A stretch of DNA of 64,000 bases from JBCCXL01 sp039191605 (GTDB taxonomy: Bacteria > Acidobacteriota > Thermoanaerobaculia > Multivoradales > JAHZIX01): contig JBCCXL010000004.1 in NCBI GenBank assembly GCA_039191605.1, positions 124,001 through 188,000 on the forward strand. The letters run 5' to 3'. Position 1 is the first letter of the stretch, and the number at the start of each line of letters is the position of its first letter. Made by a program: the position numbers and the translations under genes. A model generated the notes under the pieces. It had not been told where the DNA came from, did not search any database, and saw only the letters and a list, made by a program, of their open reading frames with translations. Of this stretch, positions 42,342 to 51,247 are shown piece by piece.

Positions 42342-42523
42342 AGAAAGAGCACCTGGCCTCTCTAGACGCTCCGAGCATCCCGCCCATCGCATCACCATCG
42401 AAGCCATCGGATCTGCCGTAGTCGCCCATCGAAGCTCTTGCTCGGCCATTCTGGCCTCGTGCATCCCTAGAGCTTCAATCCAAGATTTCTGACGCCGAGT
42501 TTTTCATCAGCCGAGTTGCTACC

Positions 42524-43501
42524 ATGAGTCAGGAGAAGCCTCCCAACCCGCCCCTCGAGGACCTTTCAGAAGAGCTGCTGCTGCGCTTCTTGGATGATCC
42601 CCACGCTGCCGCCGAGGCTGCGCTGTCCTCCGATGGACCTCCCCAGCATCTCGCTGCCCTGGACCTGCTGGCCGCCCTGCCGGAAGGCCTGGAGCCCGCG
42701 CAGGCTTCCGCCGAGGGCCGGCAGCGGCTGCTCGCCGCCGCGGCCCAACAGGTTGCAGGACAGCAATCCACGGCCCGGAGCGGCGCTGAGCAGCAGCGGA
42801 GCAACGTCAGCACCTTCCGCCCCGGCCCGAGGCAGCCTCAGGCTACCGCCGGCGATGGTCCTGGCGAGAGCCCGGCGGCGCTACAGCGACCTGAGGCGCG
42901 GAGCGCGGCGCCTCGCTGGGTGCTCCCCCTCGCTGCGGCCCTGGTGGCCGCGGTGGTGATCCTCGGCTTCACCACCTGGAACCTCAACCTCCAGGTGCTG
43001 GAGCAGAGCCGCACGGTGGCTCAGCTGACCTCCGCTCTGCAGCAGCAGGACTCGACCAAAGTCATGCCGATGACTCTTCCGGCGAGCCATCGAGACAACC
43101 TCGAGGAGCTGCAGCGCAGCTTCTCGATGATCACCGATGTTGCAGCCCAGCTCTACCCCCTGCGGCCTCCCGGAGAGCCGGTCTCCCTAGAGACCCGAGG
43201 GCAGCGAGGCGTGATCTACGTCTGCTCCTTCCACCAGCAGTGGTACGTCAACCTCCACGGGCTGCCGGCGGCGCCGGCGGACCAGCGCTACGTGCTTTGG
43301 TTCCAAACCCCGGAAGGGCCGGTCCCCGCCGCTGAAATCGACGTGCAGTCGGGGATTCCGGCAGAGATGCAGGCCCACGCCATGCCCGAGGGAACCACCG
43401 GATTCTTGGTGACCCTGGAGCCGGAAGCCAGCCACCAGCCCATGGACGCTCAACGCGACGGCCCGGTGGTGCTAGAGAGCCTCGACTCGGTTCTGCTCTA
43501 G
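42524..43501 (+). CDS. anti-sigma factor of the RskA type
   Basis: A 325-residue membrane protein. The N-terminal 90 residues form the likely sigma-binding domain, followed by an Arg/Gln-rich linker. A single transmembrane helix spans about residues 131-152 (WVLPLAAALVAAVVILGFTT). The periplasmic part carries the anti-sigma-K factor RskA C-terminal fold (LHGLPAAPADQRYVLWFQTP; GTTGFLVTLEPEASHQP). It would hold the ECF sigma factor encoded upstream at the membrane until a periplasmic or redox signal arrives. Ends shortly before a terminator-like hairpin. Confidence 0.87.
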   Translation: MSQEKPPNPPLEDLSEELLLRFLDDPHAAAEAALSSDGPPQHLAALDLLAALPEGLEPAQASAEGRQRLLAAAAQQVAGQQSTARSGAEQQRSNVSTFRPGPRQPQATAGDGPGESPAALQRPEARSAAPRWVLPLAAALVAAVVILGFTTWNLNLQVLEQSRTVAQLTSALQQQDSTKVMPMTLPASHRDNLEELQRSFSMITDVAAQLYPLRPPGEPVSLETRGQRGVIYVCSFHQQWYVNLHGLPAAPADQRYVLWFQTPEGPVPAAEIDVQSGIPAEMQAHAMPEGTTGFLVTLEPEASHQPMDAQRDGPVVLESLDSVLL

Positions 43502-43567
43502 GCCGCGGCGCTCTGCTCTAGACTGCGGCGCTCTGCTATCGCCTGCGACACCTACCCGACAAACGAG

Positions 43568-43593
43568 AGATCCCCCGCCTCTAGGCGAGGGAT
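43568..43593. terminator. imperfect hairpin between convergent genes
   Basis: GATCCC and CGCCT pair with AGGCG and GGGATC around a two-base loop with one mismatch, between the convergent anti-sigma and DegT genes. It could stop transcription from either side. Confidence 0.5.
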
Positions 43594-43602
43594 CCAGCGG
43601 CA

Positions 43603-43635
43603 CAAGCCCCACGGAGTCAAGCTTCATGGGGCTTG
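43603..43635. terminator. second hairpin between convergent genes
   Basis: CAAGCCCCA (43603-43611) is perfectly inverted as TGGGGCTTG (43627-43635) with a 15-base loop, followed by ATGCTTTT. Together with the hairpin just before it, this looks like a bidirectional terminator. Confidence 0.5.
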
Positions 43636-43690
43636 ATGCTTTTGGGTCAAGCTCTACCAGGTCAAGCCCTCACTATGGAGAGGCTAGCTG

Positions 43691-44809
43691 CTAGAGAACT
43701 TTCGCCGCTTCTCCGGCGACGGAGATCACCTCCGCCACCTCTTCCTCCCGCATCGAGGCAAAGAGGGGCAGATTCACTACGCCACGACTCACCCGGTCGG
43801 CGATCTCGCCTCCCACCTGGCCCACTAGCCAGGGCTCGGCTCCGGGCTGGGTAGCGATACTGCTCGGGTAGACGTTCCCGAAGCCGATGCCGTGCTCCCG
43901 CAGCACCGCCTGAAAGTCATCCCTGCGCTCAGGATCGATCAAGGCCACCGAGAGGTAGCCGTTCTCCCGCCAATTGTCCGGCGGTGCGATGAGCCGCAGG
44001 CCACTATCCGCTAGCTCGCGGCGATAGCGCTCCGCGACCTCGCGGCGGGAGTCCAGGCGCGCCTCGAGAACGTCGAGGCCGAGGTTGAGATAGCCCGCCT
44101 CCAGGCCTCCCATGCGGCTATTCCAGCCCACCAGGCCGTGGAAATAGTGGCTGGTGCGGCCATGATTTCCCAATTGCCGCACCACCTGAGCCTGTTCAGC
44201 GGTGGAGCAGAACACGGCCCCGGCGTCGCCACAGGCACCCAACACCTTGGCCGGATAAAACGAAACCGTCGCGATGGTGGCATCCCGGTACGGGCTGACG
44301 CCGTCGACCTCGGCGCCCAGCACCTGAGCTCCATCCTCTACTAAGAGCACCCCGGCCTCCGCGGCGATGGAGCGCAGCTCCTGCAGCTTGGCCGATCCCC
44401 AGCCATAGAGATGCACCAGGATCGCCGCCTTCGGGCGATAGGTCTTGATGGACTCACGAAAGGCGTCGACGTCCAGCTGGAGATCCCCTTCGTCGATATC
44501 TACCGTCACCGGCTTGGCGCCGACGTTGATCACCGCCTCGAAAGTAGCCCAGAAGGTCGCATCGGGAATCACCACGACGTCCCCCTCCCCCACCCCGATA
44601 GCCCGCAGCGCTAGCTGAAGGGCGTCGGTTCCGTTGGCGCAGCCAACCACCTCGGTAGCGCCGGTGAGCTCCGCAAGGCGCTGCTCGAGACGCTGTACCT
44701 CGGGCCCACCAACGAAGCGGGTGTTGGCAGAAGTATCGCGGCAAATGTCCGCCCAGCGGTCGAGAAAGCCCGGCTCAAAGCGTTTCAGATCGATGAAAGG
44801 TACAGCCAT
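43691..44809 (-). CDS. DegT/DnrJ/EryC1/StrS-family PLP aminotransferase
   Basis: A 372-residue PLP enzyme of the sugar aminotransferase family. The ATG at 44809 has GGAG upstream and starts at the conserved IDLKRF. Visible motifs: VVGCANGTDALQLALRAIG (PLP phosphate region), DATFWATFEAVINVGAKPVT, LVEDGAQVLGAE with Asp159 and Gln162 contacting PLP, and SFYPAKVLGACGDAGAV with the Schiff-base Lys188. Such enzymes make amino sugars for O-antigen or glycosylated metabolites. No sugar nucleotide genes accompany it here, so its pathway is unknown. Confidence 0.9.
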   Translation of the reverse strand: MAVPFIDLKRFEPGFLDRWADICRDTSANTRFVGGPEVQRLEQRLAELTGATEVVGCANGTDALQLALRAIGVGEGDVVVIPDATFWATFEAVINVGAKPVTVDIDEGDLQLDVDAFRESIKTYRPKAAILVHLYGWGSAKLQELRSIAAEAGVLLVEDGAQVLGAEVDGVSPYRDATIATVSFYPAKVLGACGDAGAVFCSTAEQAQVVRQLGNHGRTSHYFHGLVGWNSRMGGLEAGYLNLGLDVLEARLDSRREVAERYRRELADSGLRLIAPPDNWRENGYLSVALIDPERRDDFQAVLREHGIGFGNVYPSSIATQPGAEPWLVGQVGGEIADRVSRGVVNLPLFASMREEEVAEVISVAGEAAKVL

Positions 44810-44967
44810 GGAAAGCTCCGGAAGACGAAGAAAAGGTGGGAAGCCGCTAGAGAGGCAGCTGGTTAGGTACGTAGCTGAGTAGATAGTGAGCGAAAACCGG
44901 GGCGCAGGATCGGCCCGCCGAAGAAGGAGAGTTCGAGGGAGGTTGTCGCCGAGAAACCATCGCCCCC

Positions 44968-45474
44968 TCAGGGGCTGCGACGCAGCGTCCTTGAGAGGGC
45001 TAGGGTAATGCACCCGCTGCCGGCAGTCCCCGCGACTTCCGCGGCGATCCACCACGGCGGCATTCCCGCCGAGCGGTCGATGAAGAATACCAGCACGCCA
45101 AAGAGAATCGCCGCCAGCGCCATGTAGCGAATCACCACCGCATAGCGGCGAGGATCGCTGGCGGTGATCCACATCATGCTGCCGTAGATGGCGTAGAGCA
45201 GCGAGAGGGTTCGCACCAGGTACTCCGCCAGGGGGATCTCCGGAAGCGGCTCCAGCCCCAGGCCCTCGCTGGAATGTCGAATCCACTCCCAGGGCAGAAA
45301 TACGGCGATCACCGCCAGGCCCATGGTCGCCGCACAAAAGCGCAGCCAGGGCGCCAGCCAAGCCGAGCCGGCGTCACCTTGATCCGAAGTTTGCCTTGCG
45401 CTACCTTCAGTCGCCCATGACTCCTCTTCCCCCCTGCCAGGATCAGCCGGCGATCGATTCTCCCTCGAGCTCAT
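44968..45474 (-). CDS. small multi-pass membrane protein of unknown function
   Basis: About 168 residues with four predicted helices (FCAATMGLAVIAVFLPWEWI; EYLVRTLSLLYAIYGSMMWI; VVIRYMALAAILFGVLVFFI; IAAEVAGTAGSGCITLALS). The start at 45474 overlaps the 5' end of the divergent gene, and the ribosome binding site (GGGAG) is too close, so a later start is possible. A longer frame to 45618 reads through repetitive DNA and looks non-coding. I do not recognise a family. Confidence 0.55.
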   Translation of the reverse strand: MSSRENRSPADPGRGEEESWATEGSARQTSDQGDAGSAWLAPWLRFCAATMGLAVIAVFLPWEWIRHSSEGLGLEPLPEIPLAEYLVRTLSLLYAIYGSMMWITASDPRRYAVVIRYMALAAILFGVLVFFIDRSAGMPPWWIAAEVAGTAGSGCITLALSRTLRRSP

Positions 45475-46211
45475 CTCCCGACTCGCTTTCCAAGCAAAAT
45501 CCTCTGCATCCCAGTACCTCCCAATCCAACACCTCCCAGTCCAGTAGCTCCCAGTCCAGTAGCTCCCAGTCCAGTAGCTCCCAGTCCAGTAGCTCCCAGT
45601 CCAACACCTCCCAGCCACCAGGCCTGCTGCTGTGCGGCAACCTGCCGCCGGGAGCTCTGGATTCGATGCTCCAGCGCTGGGGGCTCGGCATGGCGACGGT
45701 GGAGCCCGGCGAGGAGATCCCCGGCTCCTATTGGGGAGCGCCGGAGGCCGGCCTGCGCTGGGAGCCGGCGACGGAGCGAGCGACGCTGTGGGTGCGTGGC
45801 GATACTCCGCTCCATTCCGCCCTCCACGAAGCCTGCCACCTGCTGTGCATGAGCGAGGAGCGACGTCTCAGCGCCGATACCGACGCCGGCGGGGACGATC
45901 TCGAAGAATGCGGCGTCTGCCTGCTGCAAATCCTGCTGGCGGATTGGGTGGAGGGCGCCTCCAGCGCTCGTCTCTGCGCAGACATGGACGCCTGGGGCTA
46001 CAGCTTTCGCCTCGGCTCGACGCTGGCCTGGGTGCGCGAGGACTCGGAAGACGCCCGGCGGTGGCTGCTGGAGCAAGACTTGGTGCGGTCGAACCGGTCG
46101 GAAGAACCTGCCTCGGTGGCGCTCCAGGGGGAGCCGATAGGGCCGCCGCCTCGGCGCAGCCTGCCCCAGGAGCTCGGAGCGCTGGCTCCGACCTTCCGGC
46201 CTCGCCGCTGA
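45417..46211 (+). CDS. protein with HExxH motif and SQSSS repeat linker
   Basis: A 264-residue protein. The first 68 residues are Ser/Gln/Pro-rich and include tandem SQSSS units encoded by the 15-bp repeat. The ordered part (70-264) contains LHEACHLLCMSEE with an HExxH motif at His137-Glu138-x-x-His141, the zinc site of many metallopeptidases; an acidic helix (DDLEECGVCLLQILLADW) follows and might supply the third ligand. No signal peptide is seen. The ATG at 45417 is chosen over the TTG at 45396, but neither has a clear ribosome binding site. Peptidase activity is an inference from one short motif. Confidence 0.6.
   Translation: MTPLPPCQDQPAIDSPSSSSPDSLSKQNPLHPSTSQSNTSQSSSSQSSSSQSSSSQSSSSQSNTSQPPGLLLCGNLPPGALDSMLQRWGLGMATVEPGEEIPGSYWGAPEAGLRWEPATERATLWVRGDTPLHSALHEACHLLCMSEERRLSADTDAGGDDLEECGVCLLQILLADWVEGASSARLCADMDAWGYSFRLGSTLAWVREDSEDARRWLLEQDLVRSNRSEEPASVALQGEPIGPPPRRSLPQELGALAPTFRPRR
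45519..45608. repeat. six 15-bp tandem repeat units inside a coding region
   Basis: Units of TCCCAGTCCAGTAGC run head to tail: four perfect central copies with a variant TCCCA(A/G)TCCAACACC at each end. The 15-bp period keeps the reading frame and encodes SQSSS-like pentapeptides in the plus-strand gene. Confidence 0.9.
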
Positions 46212-46252
46212 GCTACAGCCCGGAACCAACGCGCCCATCGCCCCCGGCCTGA

Positions 46253-47329
46253 TCAATCCCCGGGCACCCAGAAGCCGACCTTCTCCTTGACCTCCGCGAT
46301 CTTTGGCTCCGCCAGCTCCCGGGCGCGCTCGGCGCCGATGGCCAGCTGACGATCCAGCTCCGCGGGGTCCTGCATCAGGCGCTCGAATTCCTCGCGAATG
46401 GGACGCAGCGCCTCGACGGCGGCTTCCGCCACCGCCTTCTTCAGATCACCGTAGCCTCGAGCCTCGGCGAAGTCCGCCAGCACCGACTCTCGATCCTTGG
46501 CGGTGAGCAGCTGGTAGATGGTCAGCAGGTTGTTGACCCCGGCCTTCTCGTCGTCCTCGGAAAAGCAGATCTCTCGACCGGAATCCGTCACCGCCCGCTT
46601 CAGCACCCATTCGATTTCCTTCGGAGAGTCCGTCACCCGCACCGCGTGGCCGCGGTTGTGGGCCGAGCTCTTGCTCATCTTGGAGGTCGGATCATCCAGC
46701 CCCATGATGCGGGCGCCAACCTTGGGAATCACCGCCTCCGGCAGCACGAAGGTCTCGCCGTAGAGGTGGTTGAAGCGCCCGGCGATATCCCGCGCCAGCT
46801 CGAGGTGCTGACGCTGGTCCTCCCCCACCGGCACCTGATCCGCATCGTAGAGCAGAATATCCGCCGCCTGGAGCACGGGGTAGGTCAGCAGGCCGGAGGA
46901 CGCCCTCGCCTGCTGCTTGCCGCTCTTCGACTTGAATTGGGTCATGCGCTCCAGCCAGCCGAGGGGCGTGAGGCATCCGAGCACCCAGGAGAGCTCCGCG
47001 TGGGCGCGCACATGACTCTGCACGAAGAGAGTCGAGCGCTGGGGATCGATGCCGCAGGCCAGCAGCAGCGCCGCCACCTCCCGGGTCGAGCGCAGCAGAG
47101 CTTCCGGATCCTGGGGCACGGTGATGGCGTGGAGGTCGACAATGCAGAAGTAGCCGTCCGTGTCGTCCTGGTGGGCCACCCATTGCCGAACCGCCCCGAG
47201 GTAATTGCCGAGATGGAAGGCCCCGGAGGGCTGGATCCCCGAGAGAACTCGAGGGAGCCGGTGGGCAGAATCTTTCGCTTCCGAACCGGAAGACGAAGGC
47301 GCCGACAGGGAAGCATCGGATTGAGACAA
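46253..47329 (-). CDS. trpS: tryptophanyl-tRNA synthetase
   Basis: A 358-residue class I synthetase that attaches tryptophan to tRNA-Trp. The HIGH-type motif appears as PSGAFHLGNYLGAVRQWV and the KMSKS loop as DDPTSKMSKSSAH. The tryptophan-pocket and dimer segments (LLTYPVLQAADILLYDADQV; VPVGEDQRQHLELARDIAGR) match bacterial TrpRS. The C-terminal helix region (EFERLMQDPAELDRQLAIGA) is complete. Length is slightly above the usual 330-340 because of a Ser-rich N-terminus. It has no evident operon partner. Confidence 0.95.
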   Translation of the reverse strand: MSQSDASLSAPSSSGSEAKDSAHRLPRVLSGIQPSGAFHLGNYLGAVRQWVAHQDDTDGYFCIVDLHAITVPQDPEALLRSTREVAALLLACGIDPQRSTLFVQSHVRAHAELSWVLGCLTPLGWLERMTQFKSKSGKQQARASSGLLTYPVLQAADILLYDADQVPVGEDQRQHLELARDIAGRFNHLYGETFVLPEAVIPKVGARIMGLDDPTSKMSKSSAHNRGHAVRVTDSPKEIEWVLKRAVTDSGREICFSEDDEKAGVNNLLTIYQLLTAKDRESVLADFAEARGYGDLKKAVAEAAVEALRPIREEFERLMQDPAELDRQLAIGAERARELAEPKIAEVKEKVGFWVPGD

Positions 47330-47531
47330 GGGATAGCGCTCCTGAAGATCTAGGGTCGATGACGCGGGGTCACGGGCCGGAAGGCGGCCGCTGCCAGGGA
47401 GTCAAAAGCTGCCCGACGGAAGCTAGCAGAGGAAAGCCAGCAGAGGGAAGCCAGCAGACGGGAGCGGGCCAGGCCCGCCGAGCTGCTGGAGAACCCGCGG
47501 AGAGGTCGCCCGGGGAACTCCTCGAAAGGGC

Positions 47532-47735
47532 TTAGCTCACCGCGTGGCTGGAGGCGTCGTCCGCCTCGGGCACCTTGCAGTCGCAGTTGCCGCAGGTGAG
47601 GGGATCACCATCCGGCCCCACCACGGCAACGCCGCCGCAGGAACCACGCAGCGAACGATTCGAGATAATCACGCCGACGGCCATACCGGCGATCATCAGA
47701 GCGACGAGAGGAATGACGACGAGAAGGATAGACAT
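47532..47735 (-). CDS. nqrM: NqrM, Na+-NQR maturation protein
   Basis: A 67-residue protein with one N-terminal membrane helix (LLVVIPLVALMIAGMAVGVI) followed by a Cys-rich segment: RGSCGG, then CGNCDC. This matches NqrM (former DUF539), which is needed to insert the iron site between NqrD and NqrE. GGAG close to the ATG supports the start. It follows apbE and the nqr genes on the same strand, as in Vibrio, though with gaps of 140-190 bases. Identification rests on motif plus context and is strong. Confidence 0.9.
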   Translation of the reverse strand: MSILLVVIPLVALMIAGMAVGVIISNRSLRGSCGGVAVVGPDGDPLTCGNCDCKVPEADDASSHAVS

Positions 47736-47875
47736 GGGGATCTCCTCGGAGGTTGCGGAAACGAAGGGTGGAGACTCTCCACCAGAGCCATCGAGGCTCT
47801 CTCAGGGCTCCACCACAAAGGTCGTGAGTCGCCTAGCACCAGTCACGCCACTGGGATGGTCCGGAGTTACGGGCT

Positions 47876-48985
47876 TCATGGTTCTGCCCCCTGTCCCTCA
47901 GCGGCGAGCTCCTCTGGATGGAAGATACTCTGAAAGGCCGGCGTAGGGCGCTCTAGTACCGCCCCCTCATGGTAAATCAAAAAGAGGGCGGCGAGCTCTT
48001 CTTCCACCGCCAGCTCGAAGCCATCGTCCGGGCCGAGGGCTAGCAGCGCGGTCGCATAGCCATCGGCGCTGATGCAGCGATCGCTGATCACCGTCACCGA
48101 GGCTCCAGGATGAGTCACCGGTCGACCGGTGCGGGGATCGAGGGTGTGGGAGTAGCGCTGGCCGTCGATCTCGTAGAAATTCCGATAGTCGCCGGAGGTC
48201 GCCAGGCTGAGGCCGGACAGGGCGATGATGTCCTGCAGCTCGCGGCGTCCCGTTTCGGGCCGCTCGATGCCGATGCGCCAGGCCTCTCCCCGGGCGTTGA
48301 CTCCGGCGGTGCGCAGCTCCCCTCCAACCTCGACGAGGTATCGGGAGTAGCCCTGCTGCTCGAGCTCTTCCGCCACGAGATCCACCGCGTAGCCTTTGGC
48401 GATGGCCGAGAGATCGAGCTCCAGCTGCGGATTCAGCTTGCGCAGGGTTGCCGGGGAGCTGGTGACCACCAGCTTGTCGTACCCCACCAGCTGGAGCAGC
48501 GTCTCGACCTCATCATCCCCCGGGAGGCTCTCGGCCCGCTGACTCGGCCCGAACCCCCAGAGATCGACCAAGGGCCCGACGGTGGGATCGAAGGCGCCAC
48601 GGCTCCAGCGATGAATGCGCTGGGCTTCCCGAGCGACCTCCAGCAGAGACGAGGAAACCTCGAAAGGCTCCACGCTGGAGCTGGCGTTGAAGCGAGAGAG
48701 CTCCGACTCGTCGATGTAGGTCGACATCGAGCTGTTGACGGTATCCAGCTGGTGAACCACCGCCTGCTGCAACGCCTGTCGCTCATCGGGGTTCAGCTCC
48801 CCCACCTCAGAGACCACCGTGACGTGGTACTGCGTCCCCATGATGGGACCCTCGAAGCGCTCTTCCACCGTCGAATCGCCTCGCTCACAGCCGACGGTAG
48901 CCAGCAGGACGCAAGAGGCGACAGAAGCGATGAGAAGCTGAATCCCGCGATCGTGGAGGAAGGAACGCATGGTCGCTGCTGCCAT
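47876..48985 (-). CDS. apbE: ApbE, FAD:protein FMN transferase lipoprotein
   Basis: A 369-residue exported flavin transferase that attaches FMN to Thr of NqrB and NqrC. A lipoprotein signal is visible (LLIASVASCVLLATVGC, lipobox LATVGC). The mature protein holds GTQYHVTVVSE, SELSRFNAS, FDPTVGPLVDLWGFGP, DLSAIAKGYAVDLVAEEL, LVEVGGELRTAG and SHTLDPRTGRPVTHPGASVT, the ApbE FAD/metal-binding set. Starts at 48985 and 48970 are both possible. A terminator-like hairpin before it (49109-49130) suggests a separate transcript from nqrF. Confidence 0.92.
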   Translation of the reverse strand: MAAATMRSFLHDRGIQLLIASVASCVLLATVGCERGDSTVEERFEGPIMGTQYHVTVVSEVGELNPDERQALQQAVVHQLDTVNSSMSTYIDESELSRFNASSSVEPFEVSSSLLEVAREAQRIHRWSRGAFDPTVGPLVDLWGFGPSQRAESLPGDDEVETLLQLVGYDKLVVTSSPATLRKLNPQLELDLSAIAKGYAVDLVAEELEQQGYSRYLVEVGGELRTAGVNARGEAWRIGIERPETGRRELQDIIALSGLSLATSGDYRNFYEIDGQRYSHTLDPRTGRPVTHPGASVTVISDRCISADGYATALLALGPDDGFELAVEEELAALFLIYHEGAVLERPTPAFQSIFHPEELAAEGQGAEP

Positions 48986-49108
48986 TCGGAAAAGAGGCTA
49001 AGGGAGAGGAACCACCGGGAACGCGTTAGACAGGGACGGGCCGACGCTGGGTGCCTCGGGCCTATCTTCCAAATCAGTACGAGGCTGACGCCCCCTAAGG
49101 ATGCACCA

Positions 49109-49130
49109 AACCCGCCCCGAGGGGCGGGTT
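49109..49130 (-). terminator. strong hairpin after nqrF
   Basis: AACCCGCCCC (49109-49118) is perfectly inverted at 49121-49130 with a two-base loop. On the minus strand it is followed by TTTGGTG. It is likely a Rho-independent terminator of the nqrABCDEF transcript. Confidence 0.7.
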
Positions 49131-49174
49131 ATGAGGTCAACCATCGAAGCTGGATTCGGGAACCGAGAGAGAGG

Positions 49175-50398
49175 TCAGCTACCGAAATCGTCGAAGAGGA
49201 TGTTCTCGGGCTCGACGCCTAGGTCGTCCAGCATCTTCATGCAGGCCTGGAGCATCATTGGCGGGCCGCAGAGGTAGTACTCCACATCCTCTGGAGCAGG
49301 ATGATTGCTCAGGTAATTGTCGAGCACCACCTGGTGAATGAACCCGACGGGACCATCCCAATTGTCTTCTTCCAGCGGCTCCGAGAGAGCGAGATGCCAT
49401 TCGAAGTTCTTGTTGTTCTCCTGGATCTCATCGAAGTCCTCCATGTAGAAGGCCTCCCTCAGAGAGCGAGCGCCATACCAATAGGTGACCTTACGGTGCG
49501 TGCTGAGACGGCGGAACTGGTCGAAGATATGGGAGCGCATCGGTGCCATGCCGGCGCCGCCGCCGATGAACATCATCTCGTTCTTGGTCTCCTTGGCGTA
49601 GAACTCGCCGAAGGGTCCCGAGATGGTCACCTTATCCCCGGGCTTGAGATCGAAGATGTACGAGGACATGATCCCGGGAGGTACGTCCGGCATGCGCGGC
49701 GGAGGCGACGCGATGCGCACGTTGAGCATGATGATGCCCTCTTCCTCCGGGTAGTTGGCCATCGAATAGGCCCGGTTCACCGGCTCCTTGACGATGGACT
49801 CGAAGCGCCAGAGATCGAATTTGTCCCAATCCTCGCGGTACTCCTCACCGATGTCGTAATCCTTGTACTTGACGTGGTGAGCGGGGCATTCGATCTGGAT
49901 GTAGCCACCGGCGCGGAAGGGAACCGCCTCCCCTTCCGGCAGCTGCAGCTTGAGCTCCTTGATGAAGGTGGCGACGTTGTCGTTGGAGACCACCTCGCAC
50001 TCCCACTTGCGCACCTCGAAGACCTCGGCCGGGACCTCGATCTTCATGTCTTCCTTCACCTTTACCTGGCAGGACAGGCGGCAGCCTTCCCGCGCCTCAC
50101 CGCGGCTGATGAAGCCCTCCTCCGTCGGCAGCAGCGCACCGCCGCCATCGACGATATTCACCTTGCAAACGCCGCAAGATCCCTGGCCACCACAGGCCGA
50201 AGGGATGAAGATCTTGTTGTCCGCCAGAGTATTGAGCAGGTTGGAGCCAGCAGGAACCTGGAGCGGCTTGTCCTGGTTGTCGTTGATCACCAAGGTCACG
50301 TTGCCGCTGGCTACCAGCTGACGCTTAGCGATCATGAGGATGGTGACCAGGCTCAGGATCACCAGAGTGAACATCAGCACGCCGAGTGCGATCGTCAT
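49175..50398 (-). CDS. nqrF: Na+-translocating NADH:quinone reductase subunit F
   Basis: A 407-residue NADH-oxidising entry subunit. One N-terminal membrane helix (LGVLMFTLVILSLVTILMIA) is followed by a plant-ferredoxin-like domain with the [2Fe-2S] ligands SACGGQGSCGVCKV and GCRLSCQV. Then come FAD-binding (NRAYSMANYPEEEGIIMLNV; PPGIMSSYIFDLKPGDKVTI) and NADH-binding segments (MMFIGGGAGMAPMRSHIFDQ; VEYYLCGPPMMLQACMKML). It is the last gene of the nqr operon before a terminator. All canonical residues appear present. Confidence 0.96.
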   Translation of the reverse strand: MTIALGVLMFTLVILSLVTILMIAKRQLVASGNVTLVINDNQDKPLQVPAGSNLLNTLADNKIFIPSACGGQGSCGVCKVNIVDGGGALLPTEEGFISRGEAREGCRLSCQVKVKEDMKIEVPAEVFEVRKWECEVVSNDNVATFIKELKLQLPEGEAVPFRAGGYIQIECPAHHVKYKDYDIGEEYREDWDKFDLWRFESIVKEPVNRAYSMANYPEEEGIIMLNVRIASPPPRMPDVPPGIMSSYIFDLKPGDKVTISGPFGEFYAKETKNEMMFIGGGAGMAPMRSHIFDQFRRLSTHRKVTYWYGARSLREAFYMEDFDEIQENNKNFEWHLALSEPLEEDNWDGPVGFIHQVVLDNYLSNHPAPEDVEYYLCGPPMMLQACMKMLDDLGVEPENILFDDFGS

Positions 50399-50605
50399 AG
50401 GAAAACCCCTCTATGAGGTCTAGTTGCGATGAGTCTGTCGTTGGGGCCCCAGTGAGGGGGCCGCTACCTACGGTGGCGCACCACCGGCTGGGAATTGGGA
50501 GGTACCGCTGATGGGACTCAGGGCTTCGATTCTAAGGTACCTCGAAGTTCCGTCGGTAGAGTTTTCGTTGGAGAGCGGCCAATGGAGCCACCCTCCCGCT
50601 GTCAA

Positions 50606-51244
50606 TCAGAGCTGAATACCGCCGAAGGCCATGAAACCGATAGCCATCAGACCGGTGAGCATGAAGGTCATTCCTAGACCCCGCAGCCCCGGCGGCACGT
50701 TGCTATAGCGCATGCGCTCGCGGATCGAGGCGAGGGCGACGATCGCCAGCAGCCACCCGATACCGTTACCGAAGCCGAAGACGATGCTCTGCCCCAGGGT
50801 GTAATCCCGCTCCACCATCCACAGCGAAGCGCCGAGGATGGCGCAGTTCACGGCGATGAGGGGGAGGAACACGCCGAGGGCGTTGTAGAGCCCCGGGACG
50901 AAACGGTCCAGGAACATTTCCACCAGCTGCACCATCGCGGCGATGGTGCCGATGTAGCACAGGAAGCCGAGGAAGGAGAGGTCGTAATCCCCCAGGTTCA
51001 GCCCCGCGAGCCCGGGAACCGCAGCGGTCCAGGCGAGGGCCCCATCGGCCAGCAGGTAGTTGTAGATCACGTTGTTCACCGGTACGGTGACGGTGAGCAC
51101 GAAGACCACCGCCATGCCGAGACCGATGGAGGTATTGACCTTCTTCGAGCAGGCGAGGAAAGAACACATGCCCAGGAAGAAAGCCAGGGCCATGTTCTCG
51201 ACGAAGATCGCCTTGATGATGAGGTTCAGGTATTCCTGCAACAT
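50606..51244 (-). CDS. nqrE: Na+-translocating NADH:quinone reductase subunit E
   Basis: A 212-residue membrane subunit with six helices. Motifs typical of NqrE/RnfA are present: ENMALAFFLGMCSFLACSKK with the conserved Cys, and INCAILGASLWMVERDYTLG with the second Cys; these cysteines hold the intramembrane iron site with NqrD. NVPPGLRGLGMTFMLTGLMA closes the protein. It starts directly after nqrD and lies 207 bases before nqrF, a gap with G+C-rich palindromic stretches but no gene. Confidence 0.95.
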   Translation of the reverse strand: MLQEYLNLIIKAIFVENMALAFFLGMCSFLACSKKVNTSIGLGMAVVFVLTVTVPVNNVIYNYLLADGALAWTAAVPGLAGLNLGDYDLSFLGFLCYIGTIAAMVQLVEMFLDRFVPGLYNALGVFLPLIAVNCAILGASLWMVERDYTLGQSIVFGFGNGIGWLLAIVALASIRERMRYSNVPPGLRGLGMTFMLTGLMAIGFMAFGGIQL

Positions 51245-51247
51245 GGA

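Noticed and set aside
44810..45361. Upstream extension of the DegT aminotransferase frame to about 45361
   Set aside because: It runs out of frame through the membrane protein gene and has no relation to the DegT family; the start at 44809 is better supported.
45475..45618. N-terminal extension of the minus-strand membrane protein to 45618
   Set aside because: It reads as YWTGS repeats, which is only the opposite-strand translation of the 15-bp repeat.
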